Both the position numbers and the translations under genes were made by a program. A stretch of DNA of 17,777 bases from Terfezia claveryi (Eukaryota > Ascomycota > Pezizomycetes > Pezizales > Pezizaceae), in NCBI GenBank assembly GCA_015179025.1, contig WHUX01000595.1, positions 1 through 17,777 of the forward strand, written 5' to 3'. The notes below the pieces were generated by a model. The model saw nothing but the letters and a program-made list of their open reading frames with translations, ran no database searches and was not told where the DNA came from. The first letter of the stretch is position 1, and each line of letters starts with the position of its first letter. Of the stretch, positions 1 through 9,198 are shown piece by piece.

Positions 1-1
1 T

Positions 2-1480
2 CGAAAATCATCCTCTCAACAAGCCCCTCTGCCAGCAGGGCAGGCAAGCCGTAAACGCAAGGCCTCCCAAGCAATAGCTCCTGGTATTGGACCACGGCCA
101 AGAATTGAAACTGGGGTTGCATACAGGAATGAAATCTTGTTCGATGAAGAGGAATGTGGATTGTAATATTTTGGCTACATTGTAAGCTAATTCCAACGTA
201 GGATAACGGAAATGAATCCTCGTCCGATTCCTCGTCCGATTCAGACGAGGAAACACTCGTTGACGCTGCTGTGCTCGCGCCAGGCGTTGGAAAAGGCACG
301 CGAGCATTTTCGGCGATTCCCAGTGTTTTGCAACCCTTTGCCAGCACCGCAAAAAAGATTGTGACAAAATACACATTATACAGGAAACCACTGTTAACAC
401 CCGGGGAAATACTCCTGCTGATACAGCATGCTTGGTCCAAGGCCCAAACGGAGCCACGCTATGTGGAACGAGTAAAGGAGGTGGATACCTTTGTATAGTA
501 CCAAATCCGTTTTGCTGCGTCGGCTTGCTAATTGGAAACAGCTCAAAGCTGTACAATCCCGAACAAGATCACATCTTATATTTGAATGTCGAGCCAGCAT
601 CACGAGGGTGTATGATATTGGCCGGTTACCAAAGGAAAGCATGAAGACCCAGGTTGAGTACTTGCTAGATGGGGATCGATTCATCTGTAGGCAAAGCAGT
701 CGCAGCGTAAGTTGATGGAGTTGCAGATCCCAGTACGAGTAGCCTTATAGTCCAAGATCCAACGCTAATAGTCGGAAAGGAACTCAAGGGTCGCTTCCGC
801 GCCGAGGAGATCGTTGCGATTATATATCAGCGGTATTTCCAGGGCTCAAAAATGCAGGGGAATAGGGACCCAGATTTCCTAAATAAGATAAATGGTGTCT
901 TCATATGCTTTGTGGCATCAGCCATGCGTCATAGTTTGAAGGCATGGAGGAAGGGCGAGATTGCTCCGGTGATGCAGGAGTTTAAATATGAGACTGCCTG
1001 GTGTAAGTTGTGCATGACCTATAATGAGGGGCGAAAGTACTCACTGCGTTGGAAAATGACTAACGTGAAACAGGCACATATGAGAGACTCAAGAATACAT
1101 GGGAGATACATCCAAAAGTAATACAGGAGCTTATTGTGAATAACATCAAGGCTGACCTGGCACGTCGAATTGCAGCTCAAGTAAGGATTTTGGAACGAGA
1201 ACCCGTTGACGCACCACAGGTCGAAGATGAAGCCAAATATGAGGCAGAATTGAGAAAGGAGCTAGAGCACTCGTACGACAGATTGAATGTGCCAGCACAC
1301 AAACGCCGTCGTGAAGGGAGCCAATTGAGAGATTCTTCCGTAGAGTTGGCAGGGCCATTGGACCCGATTGTTGATGATGAACTGGAGGAGAGTGGAGATA
1401 TAGACGAAGAGGGTGGAGATTTGGACAGCGGGAGGGGGATTTGGACATTAATTTCGACGGAGCGGATACGGAGTAACTGA
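2..1480 (+). CDS. Spliced DUF6532-like fungal gene, 5' end outside the window
   Basis: Four exons join in frame if three introns are removed: exons about 202-471, 542-706, 780-1002 and 1074-1480 (TGA 1478-1480). An upstream open stretch (2-115 or further) is rich in Ser, Gln and basic residues, including SRKRKAS, which could be a nuclear signal. Next come an acidic Ser/Asp run (202-250) and a conserved-looking core: TAKKIVTKYTLYRKPLLTPG, then VEYLLDGDRFI, then RFRAEEIVAIIYQRYFQG, then FVASAMRHSLKAWRKGEI. The C-terminus is charged and acidic. This order (alpha-helical start, 'LL..-FI' segment, 'I..iiy..fF', 'a..al..w..G') is what I associate with the fungal DUF6532 family, whose function is unknown. 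The match is from memory of the family pattern. The join between the first open stretch and exon 202 is unresolved: the only in-frame option found is an intron 116-201 with a weak GTTGCA donor. Base composition is clearly richer in GC than the transposon DNA that follows. Confidence 0.62.
472..541 (+). other. Intron (70 bp) in the DUF6532-like gene
   Basis: Donor GTAAAG at 472, branch-like TGCTAATTG at 526-534 and acceptor ACAG ending at 541. Removing it moves the reading frame from the exon ending ...TEPRYVER to the exon starting LKAVQSRTRS, and avoids the in-frame TAG at 496-498. Confidence 0.7.
707..779 (+). other. Intron (73 bp) in the DUF6532-like gene
   Basis: Donor GTAAGT at 707, branch-like CGCTAATAG at 763-771, acceptor AAG ending at 779. 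It joins codon AGC (704-706) to GAA (780), linking FICRQSSRS to ELKGRFRAEE and removing the in-frame TGA just after the donor. Confidence 0.65.
1003..1073 (+). other. Intron (71 bp) in the DUF6532-like gene
   Basis: Donor GTAAGT at 1003, branch GACTAACG at 1058-1065, acceptor CAG ending at 1073. It splits a Cys codon (T|GC) and joins ...KYETAW to CTYERLKNTWEIHP, opening the last exon to the TGA at 1478-1480. Confidence 0.75.
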
Positions 1481-2453
1481 ACACGTCGGATAGGGACTGG
1501 AAGCGAATATAGTAGGGGGAGGAAGGGTTTTCCTAGATCAGTTCCCAGTTAGTTCTGTCTCCGTATGGTAATTGGTTTTGTTTTTCTTGTCGGTCGGTAT
1601 TAGTTCTTTTTCTCTTGTCGCTTGCTTGTTTCTCTCTGTGTTTCACTCCACATGTTTTTCTCTACATGTTTCTCTCACTGTGCTTTTTATTACTGAGTAA
1701 TTTGTGGCTGGGACGTGGATATAATCGGGTGAGAGGGGGGAGGACGCAGCGCGTTGGATTTCATTTGGTGGTAGTTTGTAGGTGTGGCCATGAGGTTCGG
1801 AATGTGTTTTTTAGTCATGGAAAATAGAAGTCAAACAAAGAAAACCTCGTGTTTGTGCCAAGAATGAGTGATCGATTTAGAACGAAGATAAATTAAATCA
1901 CAAGCATCAGAAGAGCAATTGTTAGGAAGGGGAACTTAGAAACGCGATATGTCGCATTAAAAACTTCAGAAGGAGAATTGTAGGAAGGGAAACTTAGGAA
2001 CGTGATGTGTCGGATTGAAAACATCACAAAGACAATAGGGAGAAGTTCAAGCCAGGAAGACGCGGGATAGGAGGTGTAACTTTAAGGAGCGGATTGTGTG
2101 CATATCGAGTTGGGACGGTGAGATATGTGAGTGACAACAGGAAAAGGAGGAGAATAGGTTGGGCGAATGCAGGAGAATGCAAAGGGTGAACGCATGCTTG
2201 CAAAGTCAAGAGACAGAGGTAGGAGTAGAAGAGAAGTGAGGCTGAAGCGGAATGAGGGGAACGCAAAACGTTGGATTGGAAACTTAGCAAAGCGGATAAC
2301 GCTGGGATGTTATAGGGAAAGAGGTATGCATAGATACCGTGGTAGAAACAGTGTAAAGGTAACATGGTGGTTCAGGGAGTTGGAAGCACCAGAGGTACGC
2401 CAGGAAGGGAACATGGAACACTAGTGCGTCACAAGGCTTAGTTCTGCAATAGA
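1481..2453. other. Gene-free stretch downstream of the DUF6532-like gene
   Basis: No convincing gene. The stretch 1550-1690 is T-rich (a possible 3' untranslated or terminator region of the gene to its left), and 1810-2430 is purine-rich on the plus strand. Short open frames exist (1615-1827, 2167-2424 and minus-strand shadows) but show no motif, and no intron links them. Confidence 0.5.
1905..2025. repeat. Two tandem units of about 60 bp
   Basis: Units 1905-1964 and 1965-2025 share TCAGAAG, then GAATTGTAGGAAGG-like, ACTTAG, AACG and GTCG blocks in the same order. A third, partial unit starts near 2022 (AACATCACAAAGACAAT). Confidence 0.6.
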
Positions 2454-2482
2454 GCGCCAGGTGCACCTGGTGCACCTGGCGC
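2454..2482. repeat. 29-bp perfect palindrome
   Basis: Two 14-nt arms (GCGCCAGGTGCACC and its exact reverse complement) flank a single T at 2468. The GGTGCACC core occurs once in each arm. It is GC-rich inside otherwise AT/purine-rich DNA. It could be a protein-binding site or a cruciform; no function is shown. Confidence 0.85.
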
Positions 2483-2539
2483 AAATAAACTCGTTGCTGA
2501 TGTAGTGAATAAACTAGTGAATAAAGAAGCATCACATAT

Positions 2540-2825
2540 AGTAAGTGAGTGGAATCAGGTGAGTCATAGAGGAATAAGAAGTAAGTGAACTATACTAACC
2601 TCTAGTGAGTGACTAGCAAGCTCACTTTATATGGGTGCCGTAGTAAGTAAGAGAGTGAATCATAAGGGTGAGTAGTTCAACTACTTCACCATCCTTCACC
2701 CATTGGTGCACAATTTTACTCACCATGAGAAATGACTCACTAGGACATTCATATTATCACCTATATATAAGCATAGAGGTAAGTTACTCACTCATAATTC
2801 ATGTAATCTACTCACTTCCATACAA
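2540..2825. repeat. Imperfect foldback region with GTGAGT left and ACTCAC right
   Basis: The left half carries repeated GTGAGT (about 2545, 2559, 2605, 2667) and the right half its complement ACTCAC (about 2719, 2733, 2786, 2811). Near the centre, about 2668-2688, lies a GTAGTT-C-AACTAC hairpin. CTAGTGAGT on the left matches ACTCACTAG on the right. The arms are diverged and the outer ends could not be set. Confidence 0.4.
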
Positions 2826-2955
2826 AGTTTGTACCATAGTGACTATCTATGACTCTAGAATCCTCTATAAAAGGCAAATAACTAGTAGCTTACCACCACA
2901 CCTCCATTGATCCTAGATACACTACTATAAAGGTATAAGTTTACTGACTAGATAT

Positions 2956-2963
2956 AGAAAAAC
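2956..2963. repeat. Left target-site duplication of the foldback element
   Basis: AGAAAAAC, identical to 4404-4411. It directly abuts the first base of the left inverted repeat. Confidence 0.85.
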
Positions 2964-3424
2964 CACTAGTAGCATGTAGGGGTTATATAAGCTAAGAATA
3001 AAGAGATTATTGCAAATCTCCTATTCTTAGCTTATTTGTACCCTAAAGGATCTCCCCACTATAAATTTTCTAGCTAAGCTTGGCATCAACTATAGTTGCT
3101 TTTAAAAAAAGTATAGTAAAGAATAATGGGGTTTATATATGTTTGTTATTATATATACATATATATATTTATACTATCTCATACTGAATTTCCTACTACT
3201 ATATTATTATAGATATATTATTAAGACTTTTCGAATCTTGTATCTTTGGTAAAAATAGAGAATAGAAACTAATAAGATCTAGCCTCTACAATATTTCAAT
3301 TTAAAATGCTATCATATCTAGCCTCTATCGTATTTTAAGCTGGCTGATTTAAGATGCTATTTATCCAGCTTCTATAATGAGACTAGCTTGTATCTTACCA
3401 TAAACCTAAATAGGCTTGGTACTG
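2964..3424 (+). repeat. Left terminal inverted repeat of the foldback element
   Basis: About 460 bp. Its outer part holds its own hairpin at 2987-3035: ATAAGCTAAGAATA pairs with TATTCTTAGCTTAT, with an inner GAGATT/AATCTC stem. The inner edge (ACCTAAATAGGCTTGGTACTG) is where similarity to the right arm fades. Confidence 0.8.
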
Positions 3425-3880
3425 AGTAGGCTTGACATTGTACTAGCTTATTACTTATAGTAAACTTGGCATATACTAAATAAAATTACTAGATTGGGAA
3501 AACAAAAAGGATTACTTAAATTGTAATATTGAAGTGGATAATCAATGTAATATAATATGTGAAATATGAACAAATTACAAATAGCTATCTATTTTATATT
3601 GTATTCTTATATATTGGGGTTCCTAAATCAAAAGTCAAATAGAATATTAGTAGTAGAGTCCAAGTTTATTTAATAAAACTTATAGATAACTGGAATATAA
3701 ACTGAACTTGTAATAATAGTCCCTATATTCTATATAGATGAAACTATATTACTACTAGACTAGTCTGATTGGTACAACTCTCCTGCAACCTACTATAATT
3801 GTAATAATTGAAAATATAATAATTATACTAAGTTTATATCTTATAAATAATATTAGTTAGTTAAGTATTATTATTATTAC

Positions 3881-3958
3881 TTGTTTATAGTGTAGTGGAT
3901 TAGGTTTTGAGTTCAAGTTCATTATAATTGGCAGGTTAGAGGTTTAATTTATCCTTTC
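3881..3958 (+). other. tRNA-like remnant (possible Pol III promoter) in the foldback loop
   Basis: TAGTGTAGTGG at 3888-3898 fits the tRNA A-box consensus TRGYNNARNGG. A B-box-like GGTTTAATTTATCC lies at 3941-3954, about 53 nt downstream, and a T-run follows at 3959. The B-box match is poor (GGTTCRANNCC expected), so this is a decayed tRNA/SINE head at best, and could be chance in AT-rich DNA. Confidence 0.25.
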
Positions 3959-3971
3959 ATTTTTTTATATA

Positions 3972-4403
3972 CAATACTAAGCTTGCTTAGGTTTAGGGTA
4001 AGACAGAGGCTAGTTTCATTATAGAAGCTGAATGGATAGTATCTTAAATCAGCTAGCTTAAGATATTATAGAGGTTGGATGTGATAGTATCTTAAATCAG
4101 CCAGCTTAAAACACTGCAGAGGCTAGATCCTATTAAATTCTATTTTCTATCTTTACTAAAGGTGCGAGATTTCAAGAAGTCTTATATTGCTATATAAATA
4201 TATCATATACATGTATATGAACAAAATATTTACAAACTCTATGGTTCTTTACTCTATTTTTTCAAAGTGATTATAGTTAATGCTAAGTTAAGCTAGAAAA
4301 TTTGAGGTAGGGGAATCCTTTACAGTACAAATAAGCTAAGAATAGGGAATTCACAATGATCCCCTTATTCTTAGCTTTATATGACCCCTACATACTACAA
4401 GTG
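3972..4403 (-). repeat. Right terminal inverted repeat of the foldback element
   Basis: About 430 bp, the reverse complement of the left arm. It carries the matching subterminal hairpin at 4331-4378 (AAGCTAAGAATA against TATTCTTAGCTT). The stepped repeat of AGCTGGCTGATTTAAGATRCTAT-type sequence seen in the left arm is also present here (4030-4110). Confidence 0.8.
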
Positions 4404-4411
4404 AGAAAAAC
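4404..4411. repeat. Right target-site duplication of the foldback element
   Basis: AGAAAAAC, the exact copy of 2956-2963. Confidence 0.85.
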
Positions 4412-4915
4412 AAGCTATACTCATATAAGTTCAATAGCTTTAGCAGATGCAAATAGTATATATAGAATTTATTTAGTGAAGTACAGAAAATATCCAGAAT
4501 ATAGTAAATAGTGCTATCAACAAACATGCACAACTATTGAATAATACATAAAATACACTTTTCCAGATCAAGAAACTTATTTTTCTAGACAAACAAACTA
4601 GATAAAAGAGTTCTAAATAATTTATTATAATCTCTAATACCTTAAAAGATAAGCTAACTTCTATAATACCCAATAGTACTAACAAAACTTTGCTAGTATT
4701 GAAAGATGATTTACTAGTTTTGAAGAATATTATACAAATATAGAATAGTAAGTACAGACTCCTCAATATTATAGGTGAGGTATAACTATAAAAATACTTC
4801 AGAGAAATAGATAGATAGTTGTGGAGTAAAGTATAAATACAGCTATAACTTGGGTATATTGCAGACTCGATAAAAGTAAAGCTATATGAGACTTAAAACA
4901 CCACTTGGGTCTTAT
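4412..4915. other. AT-rich gene-free spacer
   Basis: Very AT-rich. The open frames on the minus strand (4351-4766) start inside or run beside the foldback arm, are low in complexity (Leu/Ile/Tyr/Phe runs) and have no motif. I see no gene or repeat here. Confidence 0.5.
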
Positions 4916-5376
4916 TGTATTAACTATGTAAAAGTGGTGGGTTATATAGAAGCTTAGATCTGATAATGAATAATCAGATTTAGATGATGCTTCCTATAAT
5001 AGCTTAGTAGCATTGACATTAGGTCATTACCTAAATGGGAAACCACTTCCTAATTAAAAACACTGTAGTCTGATATACTTGATTAGGCAGCCTGGACTTT
5101 AACGCATTATAGTCAGGCTGACATACTAGACTTGAACTCAAGTACAATCAATAATGATACATAAATAACAAATATAAGAATATAATGGAAATATATTAAA
5201 GAGAGTACATGTATGAGATGTATTATTAGAGGTTACACACTTCCGTTACCCAATCCCTTTAATGCCATTCCTTAGACACACTATGACATCTGTATGGTTG
5301 ATCAAGCCAAGATAGTTAGCTGTAGTAGGGTATTGGTTATCTCAGGGGAGGGTAGGTCTCTTATTTGAGCTTAACA
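4916..5376 (-). repeat. Probable 3' LTR of the Ty3/gypsy element (left edge uncertain)
   Basis: On the minus strand, downstream of the pol stop, a purine-rich tract (complement of 5377-5392, CGAAATAGGGAGTAA) is followed directly by TGTTAAGC, the usual polypurine tract then TG order at the start of a 3' LTR. The other LTR is not in the window because the element is cut at 9198, so the far end cannot be found by comparison; TGTATTAAC at 4916 is one guess. A hairpin with CAGCCTG/CAGGCTG arms sits at 5088-5120. Confidence 0.35.
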
Positions 5377-5392
5377 TTACTCCCTATTTCGA
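5377..5392 (-). other. Candidate polypurine tract of the gypsy element
   Basis: The minus-strand reading is purine-rich (GAAATAGGGAG) and abuts TGTTAA of the presumed 3' LTR, about 270 bp after the pol stop. This is position-based support only. Confidence 0.35.
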
Positions 5393-5734
5393 GGCTACTG
5401 TCCTCAGCTAAATACAAGACCTTCCGACTTGGAGAAGACAAGTATTAGTAACGACTCAGGTAACTGTGAGAGCTAGGCTTTAAGCTTATAGCTAAATACC
5501 TCAATCCCATTTAAGGGTACTATAAGACTGGTGTGCTACACATGTATGCTATGGCTATTAAAAACCAAACCTCTTACCAAAAAACCCACAGGGAAAAGGT
5601 GATAAGTAGAAGGGTAAAAGGTACTATATCTTCATCTATTGTATAACTTGATATAAGTCTTAGCCTCAGACGTCCCTTTCGTCTCGTGGTTTATTGGAAA
5701 ACTTCTCTCAATACTCTTTAAGCTTCTCTAGATA

Positions 5735-5850
5735 GTTATCTAACTTGTCAAGGTCTCCCAAGTGTCTTCAAACTCCATATATCTTACCCAATGTACCCTA
5801 TATTTGACTACTCCTCTATTTTGGTGAGAGTCTACTATAGATTCAACTTT
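5735..5850 (-). pseudogene. Chromodomain remnant at the integrase C-terminus
   Basis: The minus-strand translation gives VESIVDSHQNRGVVKYRVHW followed by VRYMEFEDTWETL. This is the aromatic Tyr/Trp and 'DTWE' layout of chromodomains carried by chromoviral integrases, which direct insertion to chromatin marks. A frame change just after it leads to LDNYLEKLKEY and the stop at 5666. Confidence 0.8.
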
Positions 5851-6352
5851 GAAAATATCCAGTTTATCTTTATCTATATCTTGTGGCTTATTTCGTTGTT
5901 TAAATGGCTTAAGGAGGGTGACGTGAATAACATTATGCCATCGTATGCCTTAGGGAACTTTGAGCCTATATACATGTGAACTAATAGCTTCAATGACCTT
6001 GTAGGGTCCTATCCACTTGCTAGTAAGTGAACGGTTGTTCCCAGCTTGTATTTGTAGGTTCCGGCAGTCAACCAATACCCAGTCATCAATAGCAAACTTT
6101 CGTACTTTCTTGAGGTGAATAGCACTTCTTTTATAGTTGATTTGCTTGCACTTGTCATTCGGTCTATCCATTCCTCTGCAGTGGAAGAAGAGAATTCCTG
6201 GTCATCTGAAAGGTGGATAGTGCGAGGGTCAAAGCCATAGAGACTTCGGTAGAGGGAGTATTTGTAGGTAGGGTAGTTAGCAGTATTGTAGGCAAACTGG
6301 TTAAGGTAGCCATCATTTCTAATGAGCTTGTCTATCATGACAGTAGATGCAG

Positions 6353-6618
6353 AGTTATGGCTGAGATTATATTGACTGGGCCAACAGTGGGTGGCCTGAA
6401 GTCAACCCCGCTTTCCTATATATATGCCCATTTCTGTATCTAGCTATTACTCTCCTAAAACTTAAGCAAATTTTGTATCGCTGGGTTACTTTGAATGAAG
6501 CTATTATTCTTCATATATTGTGCACCCAGTTAGGCCCGAGCAAGTAATTATGCCTTCATGCACTCTATATATCAATATTCTGACAGATATCACCATGATT
6601 ACTAGCTCGCCCCTAATA
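6353..6618. repeat. Left LTR of the nested element
   Basis: Aligns along its whole length with 7690-7964, for example GTTATGGCTGAGATTAT, GGTGGCCTGAAGTCAACC, GAAGCTATTATTCTT and GCACTCTATATATC. It has lost the first T (A at 6353) and ends CCCCTAATA instead of CCCCTAACA. Differences from the right copy are largely transitions. Confidence 0.85.
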
Positions 6619-6867
6619 TTACTTCACTTTGTCAAAGGGACTAGTGATTTTAGCTAATTACTCCTCCTTCGCTGACTACAATATCAGACAGCCAGAATAT
6701 AGCTAAAGAGAAGTCACTGGATTGTTGGCTAATATGAGTGATATCAGAAATAATTATTTCCCCCTCTTATATGCTTATTAGCTTATTTTAAATGACCTAC
6801 TACTCTTATATTAAGATCTCTGGATCTGCTAAGTCTTAGATCTCAAGCGACATGCTCCTAGCCAGGC

Positions 6868-7010
6868 TTCTAAGGCCCCGAATGACCTATAAGGCCCCGA
6901 ATGAGCCTATAAGGCCCCGCTGAGTCAGCTTACAAGCCTCTGAGTGAGTTTATATGCTCCCGAACGAGCTCAAAGCTCAAAAGCCCCGTTTGAGCTCATA
7001 AGCTCAAAGA
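6868..7010. repeat. Degenerate short tandem repeat inside the nested LTR element
   Basis: Units of about 20-25 bp with the pattern AAGGCCCCGAATGAGCCTAT (6871 onward) become looser toward 7010 (GAACGAGCTCAAAGCTCAAA). It is GC-richer than its surroundings. Confidence 0.6.
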
Positions 7011-7499
7011 CCCCTCCCACTTTAGGCAAAGACTCAAGCTAGCAGTACAAGTGCTAAAGACCCAAATGAGTACTGTAAGCGCAGAAGATCCGAACAAGCA
7101 CCACGAGCATACAAATGACCATGACCCCCCCTTGCACTGGCAAGTTAGGTTGGATAAGCTAAGAAAGCATGCATTGAACCTTTTCCTATAACGTTTACTT
7201 TTTCCCACAGGGTTTTGCTGTGCAGAGGTTTTTTAATAGCAATCACATGTGGGAATACCGCTCCCCTATGAAATTTACCACTGATCTATAATTTATATAT
7301 ATATTGCACCTTATGTTGAGATACCTCCAAATCAGTTAATCTACATATCATGGGAAGCAGATTAATGGCGAGTCGCCAGAGAAGTGAAGCTACCGGTCTG
7401 ATATTTAAGTACTGCATAATGCCACTATGTTTGAAAGAATACCCTATCCTTCCGAACCTCCTACCGACCAATGTGCAAGACTATTTAGGTGCTGTTGTT

Positions 7500-7590
7500 C
7501 AGACTACTGTGTCCAATGTTGTCGGACTACTATGTCCAATATTGTCAGACTACATGTCCAATATTGTTAGACCACTATATCCAATATTGT
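7500..7590. repeat. Four 23-bp tandem units inside the nested LTR element
   Basis: Units at 7500-7522, 7523-7545, 7546-7567 (one base short) and 7568-7590, each close to CGGACTACTATGTCCAATAT plus TGT. A TTGGGGC-CA-GCCCCAA hairpin follows immediately at 7590-7605. Confidence 0.8.
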
Positions 7591-7689
7591 TGGGGCCAGC
7601 CCCAATATCTATACTTCAAACATATGTATGTGGATCAGAGGGTTAGTGAAGATGGTCAGTTAGGACGCCCTCTAGCAGAGTGGGAGTAC

Positions 7690-7964
7690 TGTTATGGCTG
7701 AGATTATGCAGACCAGGCTGTACCACCTGATGGTGGGTGGCCTGAAGTCAACCTCACTTGTATATATATATATCCATTTCTTGTATCTAGCTATTGCTCT
7801 CTAAGACTCAAGTGAAGTTTTGTATCATTGGGTTACTTTAAATGAAGCTATTATTCTTTAACATTGTGCACTCAGTTAGGCTCGAGCAAGTGATTATACC
7901 TTTGTGCACTCTATATATCGATATTCCGACAGATATTATTGTGATCACTAGCTCACCCCTAACA
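7690..7964. repeat. Right LTR of the nested element
   Basis: Starts TGTTATGGCTGAG and ends CACCCCTAACA, with 5-bp inverted ends TGTTA/TAACA. It is the better preserved copy. A modest purine-rich stretch (GCAGAGTGGGAG) lies just before it, where a polypurine tract would be if the element runs left to right. Confidence 0.85.
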
Positions 7965-9198
7965 TAGAGATACTGCTTAAGTGTTTGGACTGCTTTTTCA
8001 GCAAGTCTATTGGTTTGAAGATGATAGGCAGTGGAGAGGCAGAGGGTTATGTTGAGCTTTTGGTTAAGTTCCTTGAGGTATTTAGAGGTAAATTGTAGAC
8101 TAGGGTCGAAGGTAATATGTTGGGGAAGGCTATAAAGTCTCTATATCTCGTTAATATAGGTATTAGCAATATCAGATGCTATCTATATAGTCTTTACCAG
8201 AATGTAGTATTGTACTTCATAAACCGGTCTGTAATAATAAGTATTGTATTAAAGCCTTCTGACTCTGGTAGCTTACTAATGAAGTCCACAGCTATCTCCT
8301 TAAATGGTCGTTCTCCAGTTGGCATTGGTACTAACTTCGTTTGCCTGCTATGCCTATCTGCCTTTGCTTTTTGATAACTAGTACATCCTGCCACATAGTT
8401 TGCAATATCTTCCTACTATTTATCCTATGTAAAGTTCCTTGACACTAGCTCTTGAGTATGATATCTTCCCAATGTCCTGCCACTTGACTGTCATGCTACT
8501 ACTTTAGTACTTCCAATATGAATTTGGGGGGTATGACCCATAGTCCATCCTTCTTCTGCCATCCTGCTACATCTATCCCTTCTACTTCAATGTCCTCTGC
8601 TTCCTATTCATCCTCTTCCTCTAGTACCATAAGTTGTCCATCTTCAAAAAATTTGGCATCCATACTGGATTTCTCTTCCTCTAAACATCTAAATAGGCTA
8701 TCTAGCTTGCCTATTTTTGAACCAGGTTTATAGTGAATATTATAGATGAACTCTGATATATGGAGGTACTAGGTTGCTTGACCAGAGTTAAGCTTCTGCT
8801 TTGTTTAAAATACTGTAATCTTTAATGGTCTATGTAGACGTTCACTTGAACACCTACTAACTAAGCTTGCCACTTCTGGAAACAATCCACATTTGCAAAC
8901 AATTCTTTAGCATAGATAGGCTAATTGCATTGAGCTGTAGAGAGGGTTTTTGCATGGTATTTGATGGGGTAAAGCTGCTTTCTTCTATTGACAATATGGT
9001 ATTGAGATAGAATACTAGCAATAGTTTGATTACTAGTATCAGTCTTCATGATTGTCTCGAGCTGTCTATTAAACTGTGTAAGGATAGATGCAGTAAGAAT
9101 CGTTCTCAGAAGACTTCAAAGGCTTGCTGTTGTTTATGTCCCCAACTGAAAGGAATATCTTTTGTCAAGTCAATTAAGAGGTATGCTTTAGTACTATA

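Larger units (their letters stand above)
2964..4403. mobile_element. 1440-bp hAT-like foldback element, non-autonomous
   Basis: The element starts CACTAGTAGCATGTAGGGG and ends with the inverted partner of CACTTGTAGTATGTAGGGG. It is flanked by a perfect 8-bp duplication. Inverted arms run 2964 to about 3424 and about 3972 to 4403; nearly all of one arm can be followed in the reverse complement of the other, with mostly C/T and G/A differences. The 8-bp target duplication and a CA start fit the hAT superfamily; the very long arms resemble foldback elements. The central ~550 bp is AT-rich without a coding frame, so it must depend on a transposase from elsewhere. The superfamily assignment rests on the duplication length only. 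Confidence 0.85.
6353..7964. mobile_element. Small non-coding LTR element (TRIM/LARD-like) nested in the gypsy integrase
   Basis: Two direct repeats of 266 and 275 bp flank about 1.07 kb of non-coding DNA. The right copy starts TGTTATGGCTG and ends CCCCTAACA, giving TGTTA...TAACA termini; the left copy has decayed ends. The insertion splits the integrase between TLKQYL (7965-7981) and the FAYN motif (about 6290). The flanking 5-mers TGCAG (6348-6352) and TAGAG (7965-7969) agree at only 3 of 5 bases, so the target duplication is not proven. No gag/pol is visible and no clear tRNA primer site follows the left LTR. Orientation is therefore open. Confidence 0.8.
5666..9198 (-). pseudogene. pol: Decayed Ty3/gypsy chromovirus pol (RT end, RNase H, integrase, chromodomain)
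   Basis: Read on the minus strand in several shifted frames. 9197-9120: end of RT (LTKDIPFSWGHKQQ). 9050-8720: RNase H-like, with YPIKYHAKTLSTAQCN-type and KLDSLF-type segments. About 8520-8380: integrase zinc region (HDSQVAGHW, then VAGCTSYQKAKAD, where a second Cys has become Tyr). 8380-7965: integrase core, with FKEIAVDFISKLPESEGF, a YINEI-(stop)-RL segment, FTSKYLKELNQKLNITLCLS and TLKQYL. The core is then split by the small LTR element and resumes at 6352-6230 (QFAYNTA, LYGFDPR). 6170-5950: C-terminal beta barrel (KWIGPYKVIEAISSHVYRLKVP shortened here to its WIGPYKV hallmark). About 5925: VIHVTLLKPF. 5850-5735: chromodomain (YRVHWVRYMEFEDTWETL). The stop is at 5666. Stops, frameshifts and changed catalytic surroundings (DRG read as DPS) show it is dead. 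Gag, protease and most of RT are missing beyond 9198, where repeat X begins. Confidence 0.85.

Noticed and set aside
163..201. A 39-bp intron with a CTAAT branch site in the first exon
   Set aside because: The branch and acceptor look good, but the length leaves the frame wrong for the next exon; a donor at 116 would be in frame but is weak. Left unresolved.
2167..2424. 85-codon Arg-rich frame in purine-rich DNA
   Set aside because: Composition alone explains the Arg/Lys/Glu content; no motif, intron partner or homologous pattern.
4351..4766. Two minus-strand open frames rich in Leu/Ile/Tyr/Phe
   Set aside because: Low-complexity translation of AT-rich DNA, overlapping the foldback arm and the spacer; no motif.
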